Shown here piece after piece: positions 1 through 6,712 of a stretch of DNA of 14,799 bases (the stretch's first letter is position 1; every line of letters starts with the position of its first letter). Where the stretch lies: the NCBI GenBank assembly GCA_003219335.1, contig QHOF01000024.1, positions 4,305-19,103 on the forward strand, written 5' to 3'. Source of the DNA: Verrucomicrobiota bacterium. GTDB taxonomy: Bacteria > Verrucomicrobiota > Verrucomicrobiia > Chthoniobacterales > UBA10450. Made by a program: the position numbers and the translations under genes. The notes under the pieces are model-generated. The model searched no databases. It was not told the DNA's origin and saw only the letters and a list, made by a program, of their open reading frames with translations.

Positions 1-834
1 GCGTTCTTTTTTGTTGTCGTCTGGCTGCTTACAGCATTTCACGATTCGCATGATTTTCTCGAGCAAACCGTCGAGCGCCGGACCTCCGCGTTGCGAGCGG
101 AAATGGAAGAGCGCCGACGGCTGGAGCACGCGAAGCTGCAGGCAGAGCGACTCGCAGTGGTTGGTTCCCTCGCCGCTAAGGTCGCCCACGAGATTCGCAA
201 TCCACTCGGGTCAATTTCGCTGAATCTGGATTTGCTCGGTGAGGAGCTTAACACCCTGGCTGATTCCAGTGCGCGTTCTCCGGAACAATGCCGAACGCTT
301 CTGCGCGAAATGCGTTCACAGATATTGCGAATCACACAGGTACTGCAGGAGTATCTACAATTCGCCCGAATGCCGAAGCCGCAGCGCGCCGCGGTGTCGA
401 TTACGAATTTGCTGGAGGAAAAATTAAATTTCATGCAGCCGTTGTTGGCTGAAAAAGATGTGGAATTGAAGAAGGCTTTCGATCCGGACTTGCCGCCAGT
501 TGAGGCCGATCCCGAGCAGCTTTGGGAGGCGCTACTGAATCTGATCCGCAACGCCGTGGATGCGATGCCGCATGGAGGAAACTTGGGCGTCAGCGCCAAT
601 CGAAGTGACTCAAAAGCTCTGATACGTATCAGCGACACCGGCCTCGGCATGACCAAGGAGCAGGCGCGCAATCTGTTTGTGCCGTTTTTCACCACGAAGA
701 GAGACGGCACCGGTCTGGGGCTCGCGCATACGCTGCAGATCATCAATGAACATGGCGGCAAGATCGATTACACCACGGCCCCCGGAAAAGGCAGCACCTT
801 TACGATTGAGCTTCCGCTGGCAGCCGGAGCGTGA
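1..834 (+). CDS. Sensor histidine kinase, C-terminal part (5' end outside window)
   Basis: The frame is open from base 1, so the gene is cut by the window edge; a TTG at 91 is not a credible true start. The visible protein begins with a hydrophobic stretch (FFFVVVWLLTAF), read as the last transmembrane helix. A short charged coiled-coil linker follows. The dimerisation/H-box is VAHEIRNPLG, with the phospho-accepting His at bases 187-189. The ATPase domain shows the N-box (LLNLIRNAVDAMPHGG), G1 (DTGLGM, from base 634), F-box (FVPFFTTK) and G2 (GTGLGLA). All catalytic boxes are intact, so this should be an active HATPase_c kinase of the NtrB/AtoS-like class that autophosphorylates and passes phosphate to a response regulator. 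No regulator follows; the next gene is convergent rnpB, so a partner would have to lie upstream or elsewhere. The signal sensed cannot be told from this part. Confidence 0.93.
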   Translation, partial: AFFFVVVWLLTAFHDSHDFLEQTVERRTSALRAEMEERRRLEHAKLQAERLAVVGSLAAKVAHEIRNPLGSISLNLDLLGEELNTLADSSARSPEQCRTLLREMRSQILRITQVLQEYLQFARMPKPQRAAVSITNLLEEKLNFMQPLLAEKDVELKKAFDPDLPPVEADPEQLWEALLNLIRNAVDAMPHGGNLGVSANRSDSKALIRISDTGLGMTKEQARNLFVPFFTTKRDGTGLGLAHTLQIINEHGGKIDYTTAPGKGSTFTIELPLAAGA

Positions 835-878
835 ACTCGTGAGCGCAACGCGCCGATGGCAACAAGAAGATTAAAAGC

Positions 879-910
879 GAAGGGCGCCTTCGTTTCCGAA
901 AGCGCCCTTC
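879..910 (-). terminator. Intrinsic terminator of rnpB
   Basis: A perfect 9-bp stem (gaagggcgc, 879-887, with gcgcccttc, 902-910) has an inner 4-bp stem (889-892 with 897-900). Read on the minus strand it is followed by gcttttaatctt, a T-rich tract. It begins about 8 nt after the predicted 3' end of the RNase P RNA. It lies between two convergent genes and might also stop kinase transcription, but the plus-strand side has only a short T run. Confidence 0.75.
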
Positions 911-941
911 ATAGTTTCGATGGCGATAAGCCGAATTCTGT

Positions 942-1006
942 CCCAGCCCCAGTTTTGTTGGTGAGTTAAGTAACTGGTTCACCTCCGCAACAAAACTGGA
1001 GCTGGG
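942..1006 (-). repeat. Long hairpin in rnpB (P19 position)
   Basis: Arms 942-960 and 988-1006 pair over 19 positions, with one G-U wobble on the RNA strand. An inner gtga/tcac stem (961-964 with 979-982) lies beyond a 5-nt bulge. The hairpin lies between the P2 3' strand and the conserved ACAGAA block, the place of P19 in class A RNase P RNAs. Its outer stem is closely related to that of the neighbouring hairpin at 1022-1087. Confidence 0.8.
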
Positions 1007-1021
1007 GATGATCATTTATCT

Positions 1022-1087
1022 CCCAGCCCCAGTTTTTCTGGCGAGCTTGAATCACGCTCGCCTGGTTTTCAGAAAAACTGAGGCTGG
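1022..1087 (-). repeat. Long hairpin in rnpB (P18 position)
   Basis: Arms 1023-1039 and 1071-1087 pair over 17 positions, with one G-U wobble on the RNA strand. An inner perfect 7-bp stem (ggcgagc 1040-1046 with gctcgcc 1056-1062) is offset by an 8-nt bulge. It sits just 5' of AGATAAATGA on the RNA strand, the usual position of P18. Its outer stem shares the words ccagc, cagtttt and actggggctggg with the 942-1006 hairpin. Confidence 0.8.
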
Positions 1088-1416
1088 ACGGGCCTCGATT
1101 TGCATCTCAGCCGCGTGCGACGATACCCGAGGATTAAATCGGGCCGGCTGCCCTTCCTCTGTTTTGTCTTGCACCGCATGGGGTTTTTCCTGCCTCGCGA
1201 ATTACTCCACGAGCGGTGAGCTCTTACCTCGCCTTTTCACCCTTGCCTGTGCTTTTCTCAAAGAACCGGCGGTATCTTTTCTGTGACACTCTCCGTCAAC
1301 GTTCGCTTTGGCGAACGTTGCCCGCGCGTTTTACGCGGCATGCTGCCGTATGGTGTTCGGACTTTCCTCCAGCAAGCCGCAAGCAGCTCACCGGCGATCA
1401 TCTGCCATCGGCGATC

Positions 1417-1422
1417 AATTTA
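1417..1422 (-). promoter_or_regulatory. Probable -10 element of the rnpB promoter
   Basis: On the minus strand TGGTAAATT gives an extended -10 (TG-G-TAAATT). It ends 6 nt before base 1410, where the P1 helix independently predicts the RNA 5' end. The -35 region is only a T-rich tract (ttcttttc), so recognition would rest on the extended -10. Confidence 0.5.
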
Positions 1423-1482
1423 CCACAATCGGCGAAGAAGAAAAGAACCGCGGGTTGCGGGCGCGGCGGAGCCGCAGCCAAA

Positions 1483-1601
1483 GTAGCGCAGACTTCCAAG
1501 TCTGCTGTGTCGCGGCTTTCCAAAGCTGCTTGGCGTACAACTTGACCCGCCATGCCGATTTGGAAATCGGCGATACAGCAGGTTTCGGAAACCTTCGCTA
1601 C
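1483..1601. repeat. Palindrome-rich miniature repeat element
   Basis: The element is bounded by inverted gtagcg (1483-1488) and cgctac (1596-1601). It holds four short palindromes, all with a tt-cc-aa or tt-(c)gg-aa apex: 1488-1505 (gcagac...gtctgc), 1512-1529 (gcggcttt/aaagctgc, one G-T pair), 1554-1571 (gccgattt/aaatcggc, perfect) and 1580-1594 (aggttt/aaacct). It has no coding potential. It resembles the REP/MITE-like intergenic repeats of Verrucomicrobia genomes, but the family cannot be named from sequence alone. It lies between the rnpB promoter and the 3' end of the DUF456 gene. Confidence 0.6.
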
Positions 1602-1623
1602 AGCGCCCTCGCACCGTTACGAA

Positions 1624-2193
1624 TTACATCCGAGTCATCAGCGTAAGCAGGGTTCTGTTGTGATGAAGCCAGAGATCTCTCGACTCCGCTCGACATGACA
1701 AGTAACAAAATGGAGAAGGGACGTTTACCAGAAAAATCGAGATCATCGCCAGCGCAATGAGTAGTCGGCCGATCATTGCGCCGAGATTTCCAATGAAACT
1801 TCCCCAGCCGGCGCGACCAGCGTCGATCATTCGTTTGCCGGCTATGAATTCGCCTGTGATGGCGCCGATCACCGGGCCGACGAATAATCCGATGATTCCG
1901 AAAAAGAGACCGATCACAGCGCCGAGAATTGCGCCGAAGGCGCCCCACTTTGTCGCGCCGAAAAATTTTGCGCCAAAATAGCTACCCAGAAAATCGAACG
2001 CGTAGGAAATGAATGTAAACAATGTGAGGATCGCAATCGTTCTCCAGCCAATGCTCTTGTCTGCGCTGAGCATCAGGCGATGCATGATGGCCGCAGCGAG
2101 AATAACGGTCGTACCAGGAAGAATTGGAACGACCGTACCGATCAGGCCAACGGCGAACAGGCTGATTGTGACCAACCACCAGAAGATTTCCAT
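1624..2193 (-). CDS. DUF456-family membrane protein with repeat-derived C-terminus
   Basis: This is a 189-aa integral membrane protein of unknown function. The start was placed at MEIFWWLVTISLF (ATG at 2191-2193), because the upstream in-frame extension is translated repeat DNA (2229-2290). The N-terminal helix (WWLVTISLFAVGLIGTVVPILPG) carries the GTVVPILPG signature of DUF456 proteins. It is followed by FTFISYAFDFLGSYFGAKFFG and a Gly-rich helix pair (AFGAILGAVIGLFFGIIGLFVGP, cited here only as a region near residues 85-110) with the GPVIGAITGEFIAG motif. Family members end soon after the last helix (LLIALAMISIFLVNV). Here about 27 further residues (CYLSCRAESRDLWLHHNR and on) are encoded by dispersed repeat 1669-1700 and its flank. 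No clear Shine-Dalgarno sequence is seen. The gene is divergent from the peroxiredoxin gene. Confidence 0.85.
   Translation of the reverse strand: MEIFWWLVTISLFAVGLIGTVVPILPGTTVILAAAIMHRLMLSADKSIGWRTIAILTLFTFISYAFDFLGSYFGAKFFGATKWGAFGAILGAVIGLFFGIIGLFVGPVIGAITGEFIAGKRMIDAGRAGWGSFIGNLGAMIGRLLIALAMISIFLVNVPSPFCYLSCRAESRDLWLHHNRTLLTLMTRM
1669..1700. repeat. Dispersed repeat arm, copy 1
   Basis: The sequence ccagagatctctcgactccg continuing to cgacatgaca is nearly identical to the right arm of copy 3 (2969-3000). It lies inside the 3' end of the DUF456 reading frame. A degenerate partner arm may begin near 1634 (gtcatcagcg). Confidence 0.65.
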
Positions 2194-2228
2194 TGTGAGT
2201 GTTGAACGTTGTAGGCGTTCCGCCCGTT

Positions 2229-2355
2229 TGTCATGTTGAGCGCTTCGGCTTCGCTCAGGACAGGCTTCGCGAAACATCTCTGGCCCGAGCATTGCGGAAG
2301 TTGGCCACTCAGACAATCAGGATTCTTCTCCCGCGCCCGCGGGATCAGGATGACA
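2229..2355. repeat. Dispersed repeat pair, copy 2
   Basis: The left arm begins tgtcatgttgagcg and contains gaaacatctctggcccgagc. The right end finishes ggatcaggatgaca, so the element is bounded by inverted tgtcat/atgaca-type ends. It fills most of the space between the divergent DUF456 and peroxiredoxin genes and codes for nothing recognisable. Confidence 0.55.
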
Positions 2356-2383
2356 AAGAGCAGTAGATGCTTCAACGATGTCT

Positions 2384-2411
2384 TTGACCCGCTACGCGTC
2401 GAATCTATAGT
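2384..2411 (+). promoter_or_regulatory. Sigma70-type promoter of the peroxiredoxin gene
   Basis: TTGACC (2384-2389) and TATAGT (2406-2411) are separated by 16 nt, a near-consensus housekeeping pair. Transcription would start about 35 nt before the ATG at 2453. A ribosome binding site, GGAG (2440-2443), lies 9 nt before that ATG. Confidence 0.6.
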
Positions 2412-2452
2412 GAGATTGCCTCCCAGAAATAACGCAACTGGAGAATTCGTTT

Positions 2453-2911
2453 ATGCCACTTTCCGTTGGAACCAAAGCGCCAGATTTCACTTTATCGACA
2501 AAGACAGGGGACGGACCGAAACAAGTCAGGCTGAGTGACAATTTCGGCAAGAGAAACACACTGCTGCTCTTCTTTCCCATGGCGTTCACCGGCACGTGTA
2601 CGACGGAGATGTGTGAAGTGAGTGCGGGGTTGAACGCTTACACGGGTTTGAACGCCGCTGTTTACGGAATCAGCGGCGACAATCCCACGGTGCCCTTGCT
2701 GAGCGATTACGACCACAAGACGGCGAAAACTTATGGTGTGATGTACGACGCGTTCCTGCCGCAAATGAACCTCGGCATGGGCGGGGTGCCAAAACGGTCT
2801 GCGTTCGTCATCGATAAAAATGGGGTGATCCAATACGCGGAGAGCAATGACGACGCGCGCCAGTTGCCGAATTTCGAGAAAATTAAAGCCAAGCTAGCGG
2901 AACTGAAATGA
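2453..2911 (+). CDS. Peroxiredoxin (AhpC/TSA or redoxin family)
   Basis: This is a 152-aa cytosolic thiol peroxidase that should reduce H2O2 and organic peroxides. The thioredoxin-like fold starts at GTKAPDFTL (residues 6-14). The active-site segment is [15 protein letters not shown]49 is the peroxidatic cysteine in the P-x-x-x-T-x-x-C motif, and C54 five residues on suits the resolving cysteine of the atypical BCP/AhpE-like type. The later PLLSDYD and [15 protein letters not shown] blocks are typical. Between GISGDN and PLLSDYD only three residues remain, where common relatives have about 15, so roughly 12 residues (part of a helix) are missing. The start is supported by GGAG at 9 nt and a promoter at 2384-2411. 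It is a single-gene unit followed by an inverted repeat at 2917-3000. The electron donor is unknown. Confidence 0.92.
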   Translation: MPLSVGTKAPDFTLSTKTGDGPKQVRLSDNFGKRNTLLLFFPMAFTGTCTTEMCEVSAGLNAYTGLNAAVYGISGDNPTVPLLSDYDHKTAKTYGVMYDAFLPQMNLGMGGVPKRSAFVIDKNGVIQYAESNDDARQLPNFEKIKAKLAELK

Positions 2912-2916
2912 ATCTT

Positions 2917-3000
2917 TGTCATTCCGAGCGGAGTCGAGGAATCTCTCGATACCTTCTGAAGAGAGCAGCCAGAGATGTCTCGACTTCGCTCGACATGACA
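2917..3000. repeat. Inverted pair of dispersed repeats, copy 3
   Basis: The left arm 2917-2948 (tgtcattccgagcggagtcg...) and right arm 2969-3000 (...cgacttcgctcgacatgaca) are inverted repeats. They match at most of about 31 positions and would form a long hairpin with a 20-nt loop. The pair begins 6 nt after the peroxiredoxin stop and ends 9 nt before the aconitase ATG. It may end peroxiredoxin transcripts and forms the 5' flank of the aconitase gene. Translating it creates a false 31-residue extension of the aconitase frame from a TTG at 2916. Confidence 0.7.
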
Positions 3001-3008
3001 ACGACTGC

Positions 3009-5924
3009 ATGCACGACGAATTTAAAACACTGAGAAAATTCGACACCGGCAACGGTCGCGAAGGTTTTCTCTATTCGCTGCCGGCGTTGGAAGAACAGGG
3101 CCTCGGGAAAATTTCCCGGCTACCTGTCAGTATCCGGATTGTTCTCGAATCAGTGCTGCGCAATTGCGACGGCAAAAAAGTTCGGCGCAAGGACGTCGAG
3201 ACGCTGGGGAACTGGAATGCGAAGTCGCCGGCGAACGCCGAGATTCCATTCATCGTCGCACGGATCGTTTTACAGGATTTCACCGGCGTGCCGTTGGTGG
3301 TCGATCTCGCCGCCATGCGCAGCGCGGTCGCGCGACTTGGCCGCGACCCGAAAATCATTGAGCCGCTCGTGCCTGTCGATCTCGTAGTCGATCACTCGGT
3401 ACAGGTGGATTTCTTTGGTTCGCAGCGCGCGCTCGAATTAAACCTGGACATGGAATTCAAACGCAACCGCGAACGTTACCAATTTCTCAAGTGGGGCCAG
3501 CAAGCCTTCAAAACTTTCCAACTTATCCCACCGGGGATCGGCATCGTGCACCAGGTGAATCTCGAATACCTGGCGAAAGGCGTGCTGAAGAGTAGCGCGA
3601 GCGTCCCGCTTGCGAATCAAAAAAACGCAACCGAGACGGATGCGCTACTTTACTTCCCAGACACTCTGGTCGGTACTGATTCGCACACGACGATGATCAA
3701 CGGTCTCGGTGTGGTTGGCTGGGGCGTGGGCGGAATTGAGGCGGAAGCGGGGATGCTCGGCCAGCCGGTTTATTTTTTGATGCCAGAAGTGGTGGGCGTG
3801 CACATGAGCGGGCAGTTGCGCGAAGGCGTCACCGCAACTGATCTCGTGCTCCATATCACGCAGTTGCTGCGCGCGCACAAAGTGGTCGGAAAATTTGTCG
3901 AGTTTTACGGCGAAGGCGCGGCGTCGCTGCCGGTGCCGGATCGAGCGACAATTGGAAACATGTCGCCCGAATACGGCGCAACGATGGGCTATTTCCCGGT
4001 TGACCGGGAATCAGTCGATTATTTGCGGGCCACCGGACGCAGCGAGGAGCAATGCCTTGCGTTGGAAAATTATTTTCGCGCCCAAAAAATGTTCGGCATG
4101 CCGCGCAAAGGCGAAATCGACTACAGCGTGGATATCGATTTGGATCTGGCAGAGGTGCAGCCGAGCGTCGCCGGACCGAAACGGCCGCAGGATAGGATCA
4201 ATTTGCCCGACCTTGGGAAAACATTTCGCGAATTGCTGGAAAAACCGGTGCACGAAGGCGGCTACGGAAAGAAACACGTCGATCTTCGCGAAAAACATCT
4301 GGTGGAATTGAACGGCAGCGCGCCACGGAACGGCGCGATGTTTTCGACCGACAAAAAAGAAGATCAGGGAATCAGCCCCGGCGAAGAACGCAACAAGCTG
4401 GAGATGGTTGCAAACCGGCCAACACCCGATCCCGCGACGGAGATTGAAGCGGAATCGCGAGAGGTTTTCACTCGCGGGCGAACTCACATCGGCGATGGGA
4501 GCGTGCTCATCGCGGCGATCACGAGCTGCACAAACACGAGCAACCCCAGCGTGATGATCGCCGCCGGTTTACTCGCGAAAAAAGCAGTCGAGCGCGGTCT
4601 GCGCGTGGATCCCGCGGTGAAAACGTCGCTCGCGCCGGGGTCGCGCGTTGTTTCCGATTACCTGGAGAAAACCGGGCTGCAAAAGTATCTCGATCAACTC
4701 GGATTCAATCTTGTCGGGTACGGATGTACGACCTGCATTGGCAACTCCGGGCCGTTGCATCCGAACATCGAGAAAGCGATTCACGAACACGATCTGGTTG
4801 CCGCATCTGTCCTCTCGGGCAATCGCAACTTCGAAGCGCGCGTGCACCAGCATATCAAGGCAAATTTTCTGATGTCGCCGCCGCTCGTTGTCGCCTTTGC
4901 GCTCGCTGGTCGAGTGCATGTCGATCTCGCACACGAACCTATCGGGAAAGATAGAGACGGCAAAGAAACCTTTCTGCGCGATCTCTGGCCAACGCTCCAC
5001 GAAATCCGGCAGCTCATGCAATCCGCGCTAGCGCCGGAAACGTTTCGCAAATTTTATCGCGATTTTGCCGGGCAAAACCCAAAGTGGAACGAGATTCCAT
5101 CGAGCACCGGCGACATTTATCACTGGGACGAAAAGAGCGATTACATCCATGAGCCGCCGTTCTTTGATAATTTCTCCATGGAGCCCCGCCATATCGATGA
5201 AATTCGCGGGGCGCACGCGCTGGGAATTTTTGGCGACACGGTGACGACCGATCACATTTCGCCGGCGGGCGCGATCAAGGCGACATCGCCGGCCGGGCAG
5301 TATTTAATTTCGCGCGGAGTGCAGCCACAAGATTTCAACAGTTACGGTTCGCGACGCGGCAACGATCTGGTAATGACGCGCGGCACATTCGCCAATGTGC
5401 GCATCAAGAACTTGATAGTGCCGGGAACCGAGGGCGGCGTGACGAAATACTATGGGGGAGATCGGCAAGATGCCGATGCCACGATGTCGATTTTCGATGC
5501 GGCGATGAAATACGCCGAGACAAATACTCCGCTGATCATTCTCGCCGGTCACGAATACGGCACTGGCTCATCACGCGACTGGGCGGCGAAAGGAACTCGG
5601 CTGCTCGGCGTGAAAGCAGTGCTCGCGGCAAGTTTCGAACGAATTCATCGCTCAAATCTCGTGGGCATGGGCGTGTTGCCGTTGCAATTTCCCGAAGGAA
5701 CAACGGCGCAATCCCTCGGGCTCGACGGCTTGGAAATCTTTTCGATCATCGGATTGTCAGATGCAATCAAGGCCGGGCAAAATGTAACGCTCGAAATCGA
5801 AGGCAAAGGCCAACCAAAGCGCTCGGTTCCACTGAAGTTGCGCATCGATACGCCGATCGAGATCGATTACTACCGGCACGGTGGAATTTTGCCATTTGTG
5901 CTGCGGCAGTTGCTGTCGAAGTAA
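3009..5924 (+). CDS. acnA: Aconitate hydratase A (aconitase)
   Basis: This 971-aa [4Fe-4S] enzyme interconverts citrate and isocitrate in the TCA cycle. The start is ATG 3009 ([14 protein letters not shown]); the open frame reaches back to a TTG at 2916, but that part is dispersed repeat. The three cluster cysteines are C507 ([11 protein letters not shown]), C573 and C576 ([14 protein letters not shown]). Also visible are [20 protein letters not shown] (residues 222-241), the [12 protein letters not shown] block opening the swivel domain and the substrate-binding [10 protein letters not shown] motif. It belongs to the AcnA/IRP1 type, not AcnB. The linker between GPKRPQDR (389-396) and C507 is about 57 residues longer than in E. 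coli AcnA and is rich in charged residues. No Shine-Dalgarno sequence is evident; the leader abuts the repeat at 2917-3000. It appears monocistronic. Confidence 0.97.
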   Translation: MHDEFKTLRKFDTGNGREGFLYSLPALEEQGLGKISRLPVSIRIVLESVLRNCDGKKVRRKDVETLGNWNAKSPANAEIPFIVARIVLQDFTGVPLVVDLAAMRSAVARLGRDPKIIEPLVPVDLVVDHSVQVDFFGSQRALELNLDMEFKRNRERYQFLKWGQQAFKTFQLIPPGIGIVHQVNLEYLAKGVLKSSASVPLANQKNATETDALLYFPDTLVGTDSHTTMINGLGVVGWGVGGIEAEAGMLGQPVYFLMPEVVGVHMSGQLREGVTATDLVLHITQLLRAHKVVGKFVEFYGEGAASLPVPDRATIGNMSPEYGATMGYFPVDRESVDYLRATGRSEEQCLALENYFRAQKMFGMPRKGEIDYSVDIDLDLAEVQPSVAGPKRPQDRINLPDLGKTFRELLEKPVHEGGYGKKHVDLREKHLVELNGSAPRNGAMFSTDKKEDQGISPGEERNKLEMVANRPTPDPATEIEAESREVFTRGRTHIGDGSVLIAAITSCTNTSNPSVMIAAGLLAKKAVERGLRVDPAVKTSLAPGSRVVSDYLEKTGLQKYLDQLGFNLVGYGCTTCIGNSGPLHPNIEKAIHEHDLVAASVLSGNRNFEARVHQHIKANFLMSPPLVVAFALAGRVHVDLAHEPIGKDRDGKETFLRDLWPTLHEIRQLMQSALAPETFRKFYRDFAGQNPKWNEIPSSTGDIYHWDEKSDYIHEPPFFDNFSMEPRHIDEIRGAHALGIFGDTVTTDHISPAGAIKATSPAGQYLISRGVQPQDFNSYGSRRGNDLVMTRGTFANVRIKNLIVPGTEGGVTKYYGGDRQDADATMSIFDAAMKYAETNTPLIILAGHEYGTGSSRDWAAKGTRLLGVKAVLAASFERIHRSNLVGMGVLPLQFPEGTTAQSLGLDGLEIFSIIGLSDAIKAGQNVTLEIEGKGQPKRSVPLKLRIDTPIEIDYYRHGGILPFVLRQLLSK

Positions 5925-5959
5925 TCTGATAGGACGTCGCTGTGAGGCGCCATTTCTTT

Positions 5960-5981
5960 GGCGTCCGCCGCGGCGGACGCC
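5960..5981. terminator. 22-bp perfect palindrome between convergent genes
   Basis: The half-site ggcgtccgccg is followed directly by its exact reverse complement. It lies 35 nt after the aconitase stop and touches the TAG stop (5982-5984) of the convergent DUF2071 gene. There is no T tract, so it may be a REP-like palindrome used as a bidirectional transcript end rather than a classic intrinsic terminator. Confidence 0.5.
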
Positions 5982-6686
5982 CTACAGTATCTGACGCCGG
6001 TGAATCGTAATCGGCGAACCGTCGGCAATAAATGCGGACCGCGGCGGCTGGCTTAACGTCTCAGCGAATTGCTCGCAGTAGAGAGTTGCAATGTCTGCGT
6101 TCAATTCGAAGTCGCTCGCATTCCAAATTTTCCATCGCGGATGCTCGACGCGATACTCGCCGCAGCGGCTGTGAAGAGTGGTGTAACCCCAGTAATGCTC
6201 AGTGATGAATTCGGCATGGCTTCCCGCTGAAATTGATTGCGGCTCGCCAGTCCCGCTCATTTTGATTGATTCCCATTTGCCGCGTCGCCATGAAAATTCC
6301 ACTTTCAAATGGGAATCGACATGGTCGATTTGGTGTTTCATCGGTAACGCGAGATAATTTTCGCTGTAACATGCGCGCGCAATGAGCGCTATCGCGCGCC
6401 TCGGGACAAGCTCGCGGATGAAAACTACGCCGCGCCGCCACGTATCGGCGGATTTTCTCCTAACGTAAAAGCGCAGATTAACTTCTTCGAAGTCGCGATG
6501 TAATGGGATTGGAAATCCGCGAAGACGTGTATCGAGAAAGAGGAATCCGACCATACTGAGGAACGTTTCACCATCTTCGAAGTCAATCTCTGTACCAGGC
6601 GGAACTAACGGCGCGAGCAGGCGAGTATCGACGACATAATTTAGCATTGCCAGATAACGCCAGTTAGCAGTGAGAAATGGTTGCAT
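5982..6686 (-). CDS. DUF2071 (YqjF-like) protein
   Basis: This protein, about 234 aa, belongs to the DUF2071/YqjF family, whose fold resembles acetoacetate decarboxylase; its reaction is unknown. Recognised segments are MQPFLTANWRYLAMLNYVVD at the N-terminus, LLAPLVPPGTEIDFEDGETF, SMVGFLFLDTRLRGFPIP, FEEVNLRFYVRR and a C-terminal EHYWGYTTL followed by EYRVEHPRW. It has no signal peptide and is probably cytosolic. The ATG at 6686 fits the family N-terminus. A GTG at 6716 would add ten residues and overlap the upstream TPR gene's stop by 4 bp (GTGA), the pattern of translational coupling, so it stays possible. It is second in a two-gene minus-strand unit. Confidence 0.88.
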   Translation of the reverse strand: MQPFLTANWRYLAMLNYVVDTRLLAPLVPPGTEIDFEDGETFLSMVGFLFLDTRLRGFPIPLHRDFEEVNLRFYVRRKSADTWRRGVVFIRELVPRRAIALIARACYSENYLALPMKHQIDHVDSHLKVEFSWRRGKWESIKMSGTGEPQSISAGSHAEFITEHYWGYTTLHSRCGEYRVEHPRWKIWNASDFELNADIATLYCEQFAETLSQPPRSAFIADGSPITIHRRQIL

Positions 6687-6712
6687 GCCGCGGCCGACAT
6701 TCGACCTTCCGG

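Larger units (their letters stand above)
918..1410 (-). ncRNA. rnpB: RNase P RNA, class A, with enlarged P18 and P19 stems
   Basis: This is the catalytic RNA of RNase P, which cleaves 5' leaders from pre-tRNAs. On the minus strand the conserved 5' block GGAGGAAAGTCC (1359-1370) is followed by GAACACC and GGCAGCATGCC. The central block has GGTGAAA and GTAAGAGCTCACCGC (1213-1227). The 3' block is ACAGAATTCGGCTTA (927-941). The ends were set by the P1 helix: cgatggc (1404-1410) pairs perfectly with gccatcg (918-924). The length, about 493 nt, exceeds the usual 350-400 nt. Most of the excess is two long hairpins near the 3' end, at 1022-1087 and 942-1006. They flank AGATAAATGATCATCC, which corresponds to E. 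coli J18/2-P2, so I assign them to P18 and P19. Open frames over this region are spurious. Confidence 0.95.

Noticed and set aside
39..761. Minus-strand 240-codon frame opposite the histidine kinase
   Set aside because: Shadow of the GC-rich kinase gene; the plus-strand frame has all kinase motifs.
942..1087. CRISPR-like array from the repeated cagccccagttttt words
   Set aside because: Only two units, each an internal hairpin inside a clear RNase P RNA; no array or cas genes.
1008..1646. Several overlapping open frames over 1008-1646 and 1420-1614
   Set aside because: They lie over rnpB, its promoter and the palindromic element, with no protein-like composition or ribosome binding site.
2916..3008. 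TTG-started 31-residue N-terminal extension of aconitase
   Set aside because: It translates the dispersed repeat at 2917-3000 and has no counterpart in aconitases; ATG 3009 gives the family N-terminus.
5925..5981. Riboswitch or small RNA after aconitase
   Set aside because: Only one perfect palindrome and no conserved aptamer-like features; a convergent-gene terminator or REP is enough.
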